Of a stretch of DNA of 64,000 bases, positions 53,651 through 61,982 are shown in pieces. The translations under genes and the position numbers were made by a program. The notes beneath the pieces were generated by a model, which was given only the letters and a program-made list of their open reading frames with translations, was not told where the DNA came from and did no database searches. Position 1 is the first letter of the stretch; the number at the start of each line of letters is the position of its first letter. This stretch comes from Oligoflexia bacterium (GTDB lineage: Bacteria; Bdellovibrionota_G; JALEGL01). The stretch lies in NCBI GenBank assembly GCA_035326705.1, contig DAOLES010000006.1, positions 1-64,000 on the forward strand. Direction: 5' to 3'.

Positions 53651-55088
53651 ACGGAAATTCCCAATATCTCAATGCTAAGGACGTAACATTGGGAAGTTTT
53701 ACATTTTTACTATAATATATGCTTCTTTTTGGATAATATATTGGGATTGCTGGAATGTCGTTTTCAATATGCTTAACTAATCTATAAACGAGATCATTTT
53801 TTTCCTTCTTTGTATGCGCTAATAAAAGTTTTTGATATATATCATCATATGTATAGTTTTTGTAGCCATTGATATTAGCATCCGAATGACTTAAGAAAGA
53901 GCTAAATATTGTACTCTCATCGTAATTTTGCAAAGAAACAGATCTGAACATAAAATCAATTTCATTCTCCCGCATTTTTTTTAACAAACTGTTAAAATCA
54001 TAACTAACAACTTTTACATTTAAATCGTATCCTTTTAACTTATCTAGTATATAATCTCTATACCTTTGAGGTGCTCCCTTTTCAAAACCAAACACAACAC
54101 TTTTATTAGAAATAAATTTTTTACTTTTTAATACATTAACGTGCCTTTTTGCTTTATAACCCATAACTCCTTTTGGAGAAAAACCAGTAGCCGGGAAAAA
54201 ATCTCCCCCTACATAACTCTTAAACTCTTCTGGATTTATTATATTAAAAAATAGCTTTCTATTTTTTATATTATTAAAAAATGTGTTTCTTAAATTTAAC
54301 TCAATCAACATAACTGAAGGATGGATGTACTCTATTTTTTGAAACTCTTTTTTTATCTTTGATTCATTAACACTACTCAATCTTAATTCATCAATGTTTC
54401 CTTTATTAAATTCTTTTATTATGTCTTCATTTTTTAATAACAAAAAATTAATACATTCTTTTTCAGACGTTAGCTTAACTCCTTTTCTAACTAATTTTAG
54501 ACTATTGTGATCATGTTTATCCAAAATAAAGTCACCAACACCCAAAAGCATTTTATTATCGTATTTTGTAATTGATGCCTGCAATGTTGCTAACAATTTA
54601 AAGAAAGAAGAAAAATTTTTTGTTTTAAGTGTAATTATAAATTCATTATCGCTAATAATATTAAACGAATCACAAGTACTTATATTTTTACATTTTTCAT
54701 ATTCATCAAGAAATTTAATCAGATTATTCCCATATAATGCGCTCACCTTAAATGAGTTATAAACATCTATACTTTTGATCTCACTTTTATCCGAAAATGT
54801 ATATGAATTGTCTAGCTTAAACTGGATAGTTTTATTTTGATAATTAACTATCCAGCTTTTAGCTACGCTTGGCTCTATAACCCCAGAAGGTCCAAATTTT
54901 ACTAAAGATTTATGAATTTGCTTGGCAACTCTATTTAATTCTAAATCATTACTTTTATACGGATTGTATTCCGAGTATATCTTTAAAACAGGTATTTTCA
55001 GACCACATTCAAATACATCTGCTTTGGCTATTGCGACACTTGAAATAAATGCCGCAATTATAAAAGCGATTTTTAACTTAATTGCCAA
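53625..55088 (-). CDS. Family 5 (OppA/DppA-like) extracytoplasmic solute-binding protein
   Basis: This 487-residue protein has a signal peptide (~residues 1-23, ending AIAKA) and no lipobox. The SBP_bac_5 pattern includes VAKSWIVNYQNKTIQFKLDNSYTFSD, a central NIISDNEFIITLK and the C-terminal IENDIPAIPIYYPKRSIYY. It should bind peptides or similar ligands in the periplasm, but no permease or ATPase genes are here. Its TTG start (55086-55088) overlaps the stop of the 28-residue peptide gene, so translation is probably coupled. It may capture the operon's own peptide for sensing with the kinase, or for uptake. Confidence 0.82.
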   Translation of the reverse strand: MAIKLKIAFIIAAFISSVAIAKADVFECGLKIPVLKIYSEYNPYKSNDLELNRVAKQIHKSLVKFGPSGVIEPSVAKSWIVNYQNKTIQFKLDNSYTFSDKSEIKSIDVYNSFKVSALYGNNLIKFLDEYEKCKNISTCDSFNIISDNEFIITLKTKNFSSFFKLLATLQASITKYDNKMLLGVGDFILDKHDHNSLKLVRKGVKLTSEKECINFLLLKNEDIIKEFNKGNIDELRLSSVNESKIKKEFQKIEYIHPSVMLIELNLRNTFFNNIKNRKLFFNIINPEEFKSYVGGDFFPATGFSPKGVMGYKAKRHVNVLKSKKFISNKSVVFGFEKGAPQRYRDYILDKLKGYDLNVKVVSYDFNSLLKKMRENEIDFMFRSVSLQNYDESTIFSSFLSHSDANINGYKNYTYDDIYQKLLLAHTKKEKNDLVYRLVKHIENDIPAIPIYYPKRSIYYSKNVKLPNVTSLALRYWEFPYEEFNFGN

Positions 55089-55164
55089 TACCGCCGCTTA
55101 CTCTTTTTTCACCAATAATATTATCTTTATGAATATCTAAGTTAAATTTACCATTTACATCCAT
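55078..55164 (-). CDS. Candidate RiPP precursor peptide (28 residues)
   Basis: This is a small frame below usual annotation length. The ATG at 55162-55164 is preceded by AAAGG at proper spacing; an in-frame ATG at 55177-55179 would start inside that site. The peptide begins MDVNGKFNLD, has D10, H12, D14 and N15 as potential hydroxylation targets, and ends RVSGGIGN. Its stop (55078-55080) overlaps the TTG start of the solute-binding protein gene. It is first in the operon with an HExxH peptide-modifying enzyme, where a precursor is expected. It has no cysteines, arguing against lanthipeptide or sactipeptide chemistry. Confidence 0.68.
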   Translation of the reverse strand: MDVNGKFNLDIHKDNIIGEKRVSGGIGN

Positions 55165-55453
55165 TTTATATCCTTTCATTAAAACTATATTTTCTATACA
55201 CATTACATACAATAAAATTTCATTTAAAAAAACTTACAATTGTATTTGTTTTATTCTTACAAACATGAAAACTTGACTAGCAAATAAAATGCCAAAATGT
55301 AGAAAAGTATATTACTATATTTTTCAATAACTTAGAAAATAATAAACCATGATAAAAATGTACATTTTTTGGACACTTGTTCATATTTAATACAATAAAG
55401 GGTATATAAAAATAAGTTATTAATAAGACAAAAGAAACATAGATTGATTTATT

Positions 55454-55526
55454 AGGTTCCAGGTGTATTATTTGAATGCACCCATCCAATATTACGAACC
55501 TCTTCCAAAATATACGCCTGGCACCT
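55454..55526. repeat. Repeat C: dyad element with near-perfect terminal inverted repeats
   Basis: AGGTTCCAGGTGTA at the left and TACGCCTGGCACCT at the right are inverted repeats with 12 of 14 matching bases, spanning 73 bp. Such short imperfect palindromes are typical of REP or MITE-like elements. I see no open reading frame for a transposase. Confidence 0.6.
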
Positions 55527-55578
55527 TGACTTACCTTTCAAAAGAAGTCCTAAACCCAGATAATTTCGATTACGGTAC

Positions 55579-55645
55579 ACGTCCCCGGAATTTACGGAAT
55601 TTACGAGTAAAACTTTCAACTCCCTAAAGTAAACAGGTTCCATTT
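55579..55645. repeat. Degenerate repeat A/B remnants
   Basis: CACGTCCCCGGAATTTACGG matches the end block of repeat A. AACTCCCTAAAGTAAACAGG, beginning near 55618, matches the repeat B block (CTCCCCAAAGTAACCGGG) with several changes. Confidence 0.5.
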
Positions 55646-55712
55646 TGCGACCATTCAGCAAGACACTTTTTCTTGTAATTCTAAATAATTACAGATATCT
55701 AACAGCACGTTT

Positions 55713-55937
55713 ATGGATATCTCTCGCTATTATTTTTTAGATTCAATTGGAATGTTACTCAGCATACTGGCCGTTTATTTATTAGGGAAAAAAATAAGAT
55801 TAGGCTTTATTGTGTTTGCTGGAGCAAATATTTTGTGGATAGCTATTGGTTATTTTTTAATGGATAGCATTGGCATTATCCTGGGTAATTTAGCTTTCTT
55901 TGTCATTAACCTTAAAGGTTACCTAAATTGGCAATAA
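55713..55937 (+). CDS. Small three-helix membrane protein
   Basis: This 74-residue hydrophobic protein has segments FLDSIGMLLSILAVYLLG, GFIVFAGANILWIAIGYFL and IGIILGNLAFFVIN, then KGYLNWQ. The layout recalls the small PnuC- or SemiSWEET-like proteins that form triple-helix bundles, but that is a loose resemblance. No Shine-Dalgarno is clear. It sits between repeats. Confidence 0.55.
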   Translation: MDISRYYFLDSIGMLLSILAVYLLGKKIRLGFIVFAGANILWIAIGYFLMDSIGIILGNLAFFVINLKGYLNWQ

Positions 55938-55939
55938 AA

Positions 55940-55980
55940 CCTAATAAGAATACATAGTGTATCCTGTGATTTTTAGTTTA
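55940..55980. repeat. Repeat D, copy 2
   Basis: This shares the exact core GAATACATAGTGT with the copy at 40869-40908 and has similar flanks. The two copies enclose modules 1 and 2. Confidence 0.5.
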
Positions 55981-56124
55981 CTTTTAATAAAATTATACTA
56001 CGTTTAGGGTTTATGTATTGTAAGATCAATTGTTTGATATGAGGAAAAATGAAAATTTTTAAAAAAGGATTCTGGTTACTGAGTAGATAAAAAGTTAAAG
56101 CTCCTGGCGAATGTAAATACCCAG

Positions 56125-56183
56125 AAAAGCTACCTTAACTCTTCCATCTTTATCATTCAAACTCAGTCGACTACCTCTAGAAT
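56125..56183 (+). repeat. Repeat A, degenerate copy
   Basis: AGCTACCTTAACTCTTCC, then TTCAAACTCAGTCGACTACC and CTAGAAT follow the block order of repeat A with more changes than the copies at 41365 and 49722. Confidence 0.5.
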
Positions 56184-56217
56184 CAAAAAAGATACGGTTC
56201 AATAAATTAACTTTAAA

Positions 56218-56330
56218 CTCCCCAAAGTAACCGGGTACTTTTTCACATGCTCCCCAAAGTAACTGGGTACCTTTTACATATTTATCTAGAAAAAATCTGC
56301 TCCCCAAAGTAACCGGGTACTTTTTCACAT
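56218..56330 (+). repeat. Repeat B: three tandem 31-bp copies
   Basis: Copies at 56218-56248, 56250-56280 and 56300-56330 read CTCCCCAAAGTAACCGGG followed by TAC, a T-run and ACAT. The first and third are identical and the second has a few changes. A fourth, inverted copy lies at 58981-59005 on the other side of the SEC-C gene. Confidence 0.75.
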
Positions 56331-56398
56331 AGCTAAGAACTTATTTCAAATCAGGTTAAAAGAAGAAAAAAATTTATAAAATACTTTGCTCCTGAAAA

Positions 56399-56477
56399 AT
56401 TCCGGTAATTCCGGGGACAGCTACTGAAATTCTTCCGTCTATACAATTATAATTCAGTCGACTGTGCCCGGAATTTG
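56399..56477. repeat. Repeat A copy with terminal inverted repeats
   Basis: AATTCCGGGGACAG (56407-56420) and CTGTGCCCGGAATT (56462-56475) are inverted repeats with one mismatch, enclosing CTACTGAAATTCTTCC and TATAATTCAGTCGA. This best-preserved copy shows that the element is a ~70-bp imperfect palindrome, as expected of a REP-like sequence. Confidence 0.68.
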
Positions 56478-56598
56478 CCAAAGTAAATGGATACCTTTTC
56501 ATTACTTTTTCATTCTGAATTAATTGCGATAATCTAATGCCTACAGTATCATTGTCAGGTAAAGTCATTAGATTACTGCAAAAATATAAAAGGTTAGA

Positions 56599-58935
56599 GT
56601 GCTGAACAAGCTAAGAAGTAAAGACGATATTCTAAAGGACATTCAGGCTTTAGTTGAAACTCCCGGTTATATCTATACACTTCTTATGATCATTTTTGAA
56701 GACTTCCATGTTGACCTGAAAAATCTACATAAAGTGGATTCGTGGGCAAAACTGAACATGAACGAAGCTGCCATGTTGGTTGGCCTCTTAATACAAAAGC
56801 CCATTGATTTTACTCAGCCACAATCAGTGCAAAACTTTATTGAGGCAAAAAAGAGAACTCGTGAATTGATGCAGGAACTACACCAAGCATTCATGAATCC
56901 CTTTTTTGAAAAACTTAAAAAAATAATTCATGAAAACAATGAGCAGCCCTCTAAGGAAAGCATCCAAAATTTTTTTAATCAGGGCAATCTACTTACAGAA
57001 CCAATTTTTTATTCTGGCACAGGAGTTTATGACTTCCAATATCTCGACTTCCTCTCAAAAAAATATCAGTACGACAGCAATTGGTTGAAAACTAATCGAG
57101 GGTTTGTATTCAATGAGGTTATTGAGATCTTTAAAAAAATTAAAGAGATCGTTCATAAAAAATCCGATCAGGTAAATCTATATGTTTCTCTGAATCCAAA
57201 CAAAGAAGAGATAAAAGAAAAAGCTCGTAAAAAATATAAAGGTGATAATTTTGAAAAAGACTTCCAATTCGTAACAGACTTGGCTGAGATGCATCAATAT
57301 GCAAGTCTATTTATTGACAGCTCAATGCTGGAATTAAAGCCAGGAAGTGAAGAATTCATAAGGACTGGACAAAAGGCTTTTTGCCGAAACCTAGTAGATT
57401 TATTTACCGTTACAAAAACACAGGTACGAGAGCTACGAGGTGGTGATCAGTTCATTAAAAACTTTTCTATAAAAAGTGGCGACCCCGAATGTTCTCGCTT
57501 CAAAGGAATCGGTGCATACAATATTGCAAATTCACATCCTTTGATTGAGCTGGATGATGAGCGACTTCTTTTGCCGATACCATTCCTTTTATCTGAAGCC
57601 ATCTATGAGGCTCCTTTTTACTGGATGATAAGTGATGCCGCCTATAAAGATACGGCTTCTACCAACAGGGGAAATGCAGGCGAAGACATTGTATTCCAAT
57701 TTTTATCAAAAGTTTTTGGGGATAAGGCCTACAGAAGGATTTTGGTAAAAACGACCAACAGTAAAATGAATACAGATATTGATGTTTTGTGTATTCTTGG
57801 CAGCAAAGCCCTTTGCGTTCAGGTAAAATCCAAAAAGTTAACTAAATTATCAAGAAAAGGTGACTTTCATTCCCTACAAAAGGATTTTCAGGGTGCAGTA
57901 CAAGATGCGTACGAACAGGCATGGATTGCTAGAGAAAAAATTTTAGATAGAACCTCGAAGTTTTTTGACGAGCATGGAAATGAGATAAAACTCTCCGAGG
58001 AAATTGATGATGTTTATATGCTTGTGGTGACGTCTGAAAACTATCCATCACTTGCCCACCAAACACATACACTTCTTAAACTGAAAGAAAACTCGCCATC
58101 ACCCTTAGCTTTTACAGCATTTGATCTTGAAATTGTAACTCACTATCTGAACGACCCTTATGATTTGCTTTATTATATAAGACAGAGAATAAACCTGATT
58201 AATCATTTCCGGGGCGATGAAGAGATGGTTTATTTAGGGTACCACCTCAAGAATAAGTTGTGGAAGGATAATGCCGGCTCTGTTTCACTAAATTACGACT
58301 TCGCACAGGCAATTGATCGAAACTATTATCCATTTCGGGCGGCAATTTTAGTCTCAGATGAAGGCGACTCAATCAAAGCACAATGGAAAGATGATCACTT
58401 TGACTACCTATGCAATCAAATAAAGAAAATTGGCAATGATAAAATAACGGATATCATATTTCATCTCTATGATCTGTCTGGGAGTGCCAGAAATAGTCTG
58501 GTTAAATTAATTAAAAGCATAAAAATGAAAACATGTGAAGATAATCAATTCCACAGCTTTTTTATGCCTCCAGATGACAAATACCAAACTCGTTTCTGCA
58601 TTACCTATTTATCCTCAGAAACTGACTCATTAGAAGAAGTTAAAACCCACCTGTTAGTTCTAGGTAACTTAAGAAAATATAAAAGTAAGGCCGATTACTG
58701 GTTGGGCTTAGGTAGTTTGAAGAAGAGTCGAGCTCCGTTTGATTTAATTTTATACAACTACACACCCTGGACCCAGGATGCCGAGCTTGAGGAGCAATGC
58801 AAGCATCTGCCTGAATTAGTAAGGACCTCTTATATTGATTTAAAATCGGACGAGCCACAAAAGAAAAAAATTGGAAGAAATGATCCCTGTCCATGTGGCA
58901 GCAGCAAAAAATATAAAAAGTGCTGCTTGGTTTGA
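56599..58935 (+). CDS. SEC-C protein with a restriction-endonuclease-like central domain
   Basis: The GTG start at 56599 follows AAAAGG. The protein has 778 residues. The first ~350 are helical and unrecognised. A PD-(D/E)xK-like core lies around E362 (GNAGED), D395 (NTDIDVL) and Q408-x-K410 (VQVKSK), the Q form being seen in Mrr/NERD-type nucleases. The last ~20 residues are a SEC-C zinc motif (GRNDPCPCGSSKKYKKCC). Bracketing by inverted B repeats suggests mobility. A defence or DNA-processing role is possible but unproven. Confidence 0.8.
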   Translation: MLNKLRSKDDILKDIQALVETPGYIYTLLMIIFEDFHVDLKNLHKVDSWAKLNMNEAAMLVGLLIQKPIDFTQPQSVQNFIEAKKRTRELMQELHQAFMNPFFEKLKKIIHENNEQPSKESIQNFFNQGNLLTEPIFYSGTGVYDFQYLDFLSKKYQYDSNWLKTNRGFVFNEVIEIFKKIKEIVHKKSDQVNLYVSLNPNKEEIKEKARKKYKGDNFEKDFQFVTDLAEMHQYASLFIDSSMLELKPGSEEFIRTGQKAFCRNLVDLFTVTKTQVRELRGGDQFIKNFSIKSGDPECSRFKGIGAYNIANSHPLIELDDERLLLPIPFLLSEAIYEAPFYWMISDAAYKDTASTNRGNAGEDIVFQFLSKVFGDKAYRRILVKTTNSKMNTDIDVLCILGSKALCVQVKSKKLTKLSRKGDFHSLQKDFQGAVQDAYEQAWIAREKILDRTSKFFDEHGNEIKLSEEIDDVYMLVVTSENYPSLAHQTHTLLKLKENSPSPLAFTAFDLEIVTHYLNDPYDLLYYIRQRINLINHFRGDEEMVYLGYHLKNKLWKDNAGSVSLNYDFAQAIDRNYYPFRAAILVSDEGDSIKAQWKDDHFDYLCNQIKKIGNDKITDIIFHLYDLSGSARNSLVKLIKSIKMKTCEDNQFHSFFMPPDDKYQTRFCITYLSSETDSLEEVKTHLLVLGNLRKYKSKADYWLGLGSLKKSRAPFDLILYNYTPWTQDAELEEQCKHLPELVRTSYIDLKSDEPQKKKIGRNDPCPCGSSKKYKKCCLV

Positions 58936-58980
58936 TTTATCAACACCAAGCCCTACCATTAAAGATGTAGCTGGCTGTAA

Positions 58981-59005
58981 AAAAGTAACCCGGTTACTTT
59001 GGGGA
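58981..59005 (-). repeat. Repeat B, inverted copy 4
   Basis: This is the reverse complement of the B core (TCCCCAAAGTAACCGGG then TTACTTTT). It lies 16 bp before the glmS 3' end and forms an inverted pair with the tandem copies at 56218-56330. Confidence 0.7.
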
Positions 59006-59021
59006 TTAATTAATTTTTCTC

Positions 59022-60842
59022 CTACTCCACCGTAACAGCCTTAGCCAAATTCCTAGGCTGATCCACATCCAAACCCTTTTGATCCGCTACATGATAAGCA
59101 AAAAGTTGCAGAGGAATGTTTTCTAGGATGGGTCTGATGAAGTTGTGGCATTGCGGGATAAGTAAGCAATCATAGTTTTGATCTAGCTTTAAATCTTGTA
59201 CTTGTTGTTCAGTACAGACAATCAAAACTTTGGCGTCTCTGGATTTAACCTCTTCTATGTTGGATAAGGTTTTTTCTTGATGAATGCCCTCACCCAAAAT
59301 GGCCATGACTGGCATGTTTTGGTCTATCAGTGCAATAGGACCATGCTTCATTTCTCCGGCGGCATAGGCTTCTGCGTGAATGTAAGAAATTTCTTTAAGC
59401 TTTAAGGCGCCTTCAAGGGCTATGGCATAAGCATCTCCACGGCCTAAAAACAAAAAACTAGAATACTGCATGTACTTTTGCGCTAAAGGAGCAAGCTTAA
59501 GGTTTAAATCTATGCACTGTTGTACGGCTTCTGGCAGATGTAAAATAGCATGCACCAGCTCACTGACCTTATCTTTACTCTTAGCCTGTAACATATGCAC
59601 ACACAACATGGCCAAAACCGACAGTTGCGTAGAAAAAGCTTTGGTAGACGCCACGCCAATTTCAGGGCCGGCTTGCGTGTACAAGACATAATCAGCGGCT
59701 CTGGCAATGGAGCTGTCCATGTTATTGCAAATGGCCAAGCAGGTGGCAGCTTTATCTTTGGCTTCATGCAGGGCAGCCAAGGTATCTGCGGTTTCTCCAG
59801 ATTGGGAGATCCCCACCCACAGGGTTTTATCATCTATGATGGGGTCATTGTATCTAAACTCAGAAGCCAATTCTACATCACAAGGAATTCTTAAATAACG
59901 CTCAAACCATTGTTTGGCCAACAGGCCTGAATGATAAGAGGTTCCGCAGGCACAAAACACAATTTTGTTAAACTTATCTGTATCCATGCCGTCCAGCTCA
60001 GACAGGCTGACTTTGGCGGCTTGCTTACTGATGCGGGAGCGCATACTGTCTGCAATGGCTCTGGGTTGCTCTAAAATTTCTTTGTACATGAAATGCTTGT
60101 GACCATCTTTTTCTGCGGCTATCCGTGACCAGGTGATTTTTTTTACTTGGTAGTCCAATTCAGTATTATTAAAATCTTTAAGGGTCAGTTGATCTTTTTC
60201 TAAAATGGCCATTTGGTGATCTTCTAAAATCACCACATCTTGCGTGTATTCTAATAAAGCAGGGATATCTGAGGCCAAAAACATTTCATTGTTGCCAATA
60301 CCCACAATCAAGGGACTGGCATTTTTAGCCACCAAAATTTTTTCTGGCTCTGTTGTAGACATGGCGGCAAAAGCAAAAGAACCTTTGAGTTGTGCAATAC
60401 TGCTTAACACGGCCTGCTCAAAATCCAGACCATTGCGCTGCATGTTGTACTCTATTAACAGTGGAATGATTTCTGTGTCTGTCTCTGAACTAAACTGTGC
60501 GCCATTGTTGATTAAGTTGTGTTTGATCTCTAAATAATTTTCTATGATGCCGTTATGCACCACCACCACATGCTCTGCCCGGTGCGGATGGGCGTTTTCA
60601 TCACTGGGTTTGCCATGCGTGGCCCAACGGGTATGGCCTATGCCCACGTGACCGGGAGCAGATTCATCTTCTAATTTTTTTTCTAATTCTACCAACTTAC
60701 CCTTGGCCCGAATCACAGAAATGTCTTGATCTAAAACCGCAATCCCGGTTGAATCATAACCACGGTATTCTAGTTTTTTTAAATTGTTGATGACAATGTC
60801 TTTGGCGTTTTGCTCACCAATGTAACCGGCAATTCCACACAT
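59022..60842 (-). CDS. glmS: Glutamine-fructose-6-phosphate aminotransferase
   Basis: This 606-residue enzyme makes glucosamine-6-phosphate. It begins MCGIAGYIG with the N-terminal nucleophile Cys. The glutaminase domain (GYDSTGIAV; GHTRWATHGKPSDENAHPH) is followed by two SIS isomerase domains (CGTSYHSG; SQSGETADT; ASTKAFSTQ; HAEAYAAGEMKHGP) and ends DQPRNLAKAVTVE. It starts 3 bases after the glmU stop; its ribosome site lies inside the glmU end (AGGAGAAGAG). Confidence 0.98.
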   Translation of the reverse strand: MCGIAGYIGEQNAKDIVINNLKKLEYRGYDSTGIAVLDQDISVIRAKGKLVELEKKLEDESAPGHVGIGHTRWATHGKPSDENAHPHRAEHVVVVHNGIIENYLEIKHNLINNGAQFSSETDTEIIPLLIEYNMQRNGLDFEQAVLSSIAQLKGSFAFAAMSTTEPEKILVAKNASPLIVGIGNNEMFLASDIPALLEYTQDVVILEDHQMAILEKDQLTLKDFNNTELDYQVKKITWSRIAAEKDGHKHFMYKEILEQPRAIADSMRSRISKQAAKVSLSELDGMDTDKFNKIVFCACGTSYHSGLLAKQWFERYLRIPCDVELASEFRYNDPIIDDKTLWVGISQSGETADTLAALHEAKDKAATCLAICNNMDSSIARAADYVLYTQAGPEIGVASTKAFSTQLSVLAMLCVHMLQAKSKDKVSELVHAILHLPEAVQQCIDLNLKLAPLAQKYMQYSSFLFLGRGDAYAIALEGALKLKEISYIHAEAYAAGEMKHGPIALIDQNMPVMAILGEGIHQEKTLSNIEEVKSRDAKVLIVCTEQQVQDLKLDQNYDCLLIPQCHNFIRPILENIPLQLFAYHVADQKGLDVDQPRNLAKAVTVE

Positions 60843-60845
60843 GGG

Positions 60846-61889
60846 CTACTCTTCTCCTAAAACCGTGTTTGCCCCTACCCTCACGTTTTCACCAAGCTCA
60901 GCCTGGTAAATGCTACAATTATTGGCCACCTTCACCCCATTGCCCAATTGACTGTTAATAATGCAGGTGCCAGAAGCAATTTGGGTATTTTCACCCAACT
61001 GGCTTTGGCCTCTGACAATGACTTCTCCTTGTAAAGTAGAGTCTTGACCAATTTTAACATCTGACTCAAGCGTAATACTGGCTGGATCTTCTAAATGAAC
61101 GCCGTTATCCAGAAAATAAGAGGCTTTTTCATCAAAGAAAAATCGGGTTACATCCGCTAAGGCGCTTCTGTCATTGATTCCCATGATTTCCAGAGATTCT
61201 TTTAAAACCATGCGCCCTACCCGTAAATTTTGGCTGCGGGCCATTTCTACCAAATCGGTCAAATACAGCTCATTTTGCTTGTTGGCTGGCTTAAGTTGCG
61301 TGATATTCTCCCACAAAAACTTGGAATCATAAATGCCTATGCCGGTATTGATTTCATAAATTTCGCGCTCATAAGCTGTGGCATCTCGGTGTTCCACTAT
61401 TTTTGAGACGCTGCCATCAGCATTAACAATCACCCTTCCATAGCCAGTGGGATCATCTAATTCTGCGGTAAGTATGGTTAAAGCATGATTTCCGGACTCA
61501 TGCATCATCCATAAACGACGCAAGGTCTCTACTCTTATACCAGGTATATCCCCGTACAAAATCACAATGGGGCCTGAAAAATCAGTAAAGATCTCTTTGG
61601 CTCTGGCCACAGCATCTCCTGTGCCTTTGGGGTTATTTTGCATCACCCAATCAATGTTTTTTTCAGCCTTAAAGTAATCTTGGACTTGATCGGCCTGATG
61701 GCCAATAACCACTGCTGTTTTTGATGCTTGCAATTGTTGCGCAGTGCGAATAACATAGTGAAGCATGGGTTTTCCTGCTATTTTATGCAATACTTTTGCA
61801 ATATTGGAGTCCATGCGTGTTCCTTTGCCGGCGGCAAGGATAATGGCACCTAAGGGGTGTTCTGGGTGTTGATGTTGTGATGATGTCAT
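60846..61889 (-). CDS. glmU: GlmU-type UDP-GlcNAc pyrophosphorylase lacking the acetyltransferase half
   Basis: This 347-residue protein has a full uridylyltransferase domain: IILAAGKGTRMDSNIAKVLHKIAGKPM, QNNPKGTGDAV, LYGDIPG, and the NDRSALADV segment. About 70 residues of left-handed beta-helix repeats follow, and the protein then stops. E. coli GlmU is 456 residues, and the missing part holds the acetyl-CoA site and catalytic His. The stop is genuine, since glmS starts 3 bases later. GlcN-1-P acetylation must therefore come from another protein, or this enzyme works after acetylation. Confidence 0.88.
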   Translation of the reverse strand: MTSSQHQHPEHPLGAIILAAGKGTRMDSNIAKVLHKIAGKPMLHYVIRTAQQLQASKTAVVIGHQADQVQDYFKAEKNIDWVMQNNPKGTGDAVARAKEIFTDFSGPIVILYGDIPGIRVETLRRLWMMHESGNHALTILTAELDDPTGYGRVIVNADGSVSKIVEHRDATAYEREIYEINTGIGIYDSKFLWENITQLKPANKQNELYLTDLVEMARSQNLRVGRMVLKESLEIMGINDRSALADVTRFFFDEKASYFLDNGVHLEDPASITLESDVKIGQDSTLQGEVIVRGQSQLGENTQIASGTCIINSQLGNGVKVANNCSIYQAELGENVRVGANTVLGEE

Positions 61890-61982
61890 GATGAAAATGA
61901 GTTATAAACTGAAGTTAGGCTGTAGACAAGGAATAAAAAAAGTGCGCCTAACAAGAAAAAAACGAGGAAAAACAAAGCCTTA

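Larger units (their letters stand above)
55165..55712. other. Promoter region of module 2 plus REP-like repeats
   Basis: There is no convincing gene. The minus-strand promoter of the peptide operon probably lies just upstream of 55164, in an AT-rich stretch containing TATAGT-like -10 candidates. The right part carries repeat C (55454-55526) and degenerate A/B repeats (55579-55645). Confidence 0.5.
55938..56598. other. Repeat-dense spacer before the SEC-C gene
   Basis: No gene is supported. From left to right it carries repeat D copy 2 (55940-55980), a degenerate repeat A (56125-56183), three tandem B repeats (56218-56330) and repeat A copy (56399-56477). The end includes AAAAGG at 56588-56593, the ribosome site of the next gene. 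Confidence 0.6.

Noticed and set aside
55713..55937. Full nicotinamide riboside transporter PnuC
   Set aside because: At 74 residues it has only three helices; the likeness is too weak to name a substrate.
40013..59021. CRISPR array in the repeat-rich region
   Set aside because: The repeats are few, irregularly spaced and palindromic REP-like elements. No regular spacers or cas genes are present.
58981..59040. Tn7-type insertion at the glmS 3' end
   Set aside because: The accessory region abuts glmS, the usual Tn7 target, but I see no tns genes or Tn7-type end repeats; the flanking repeat is the B element.
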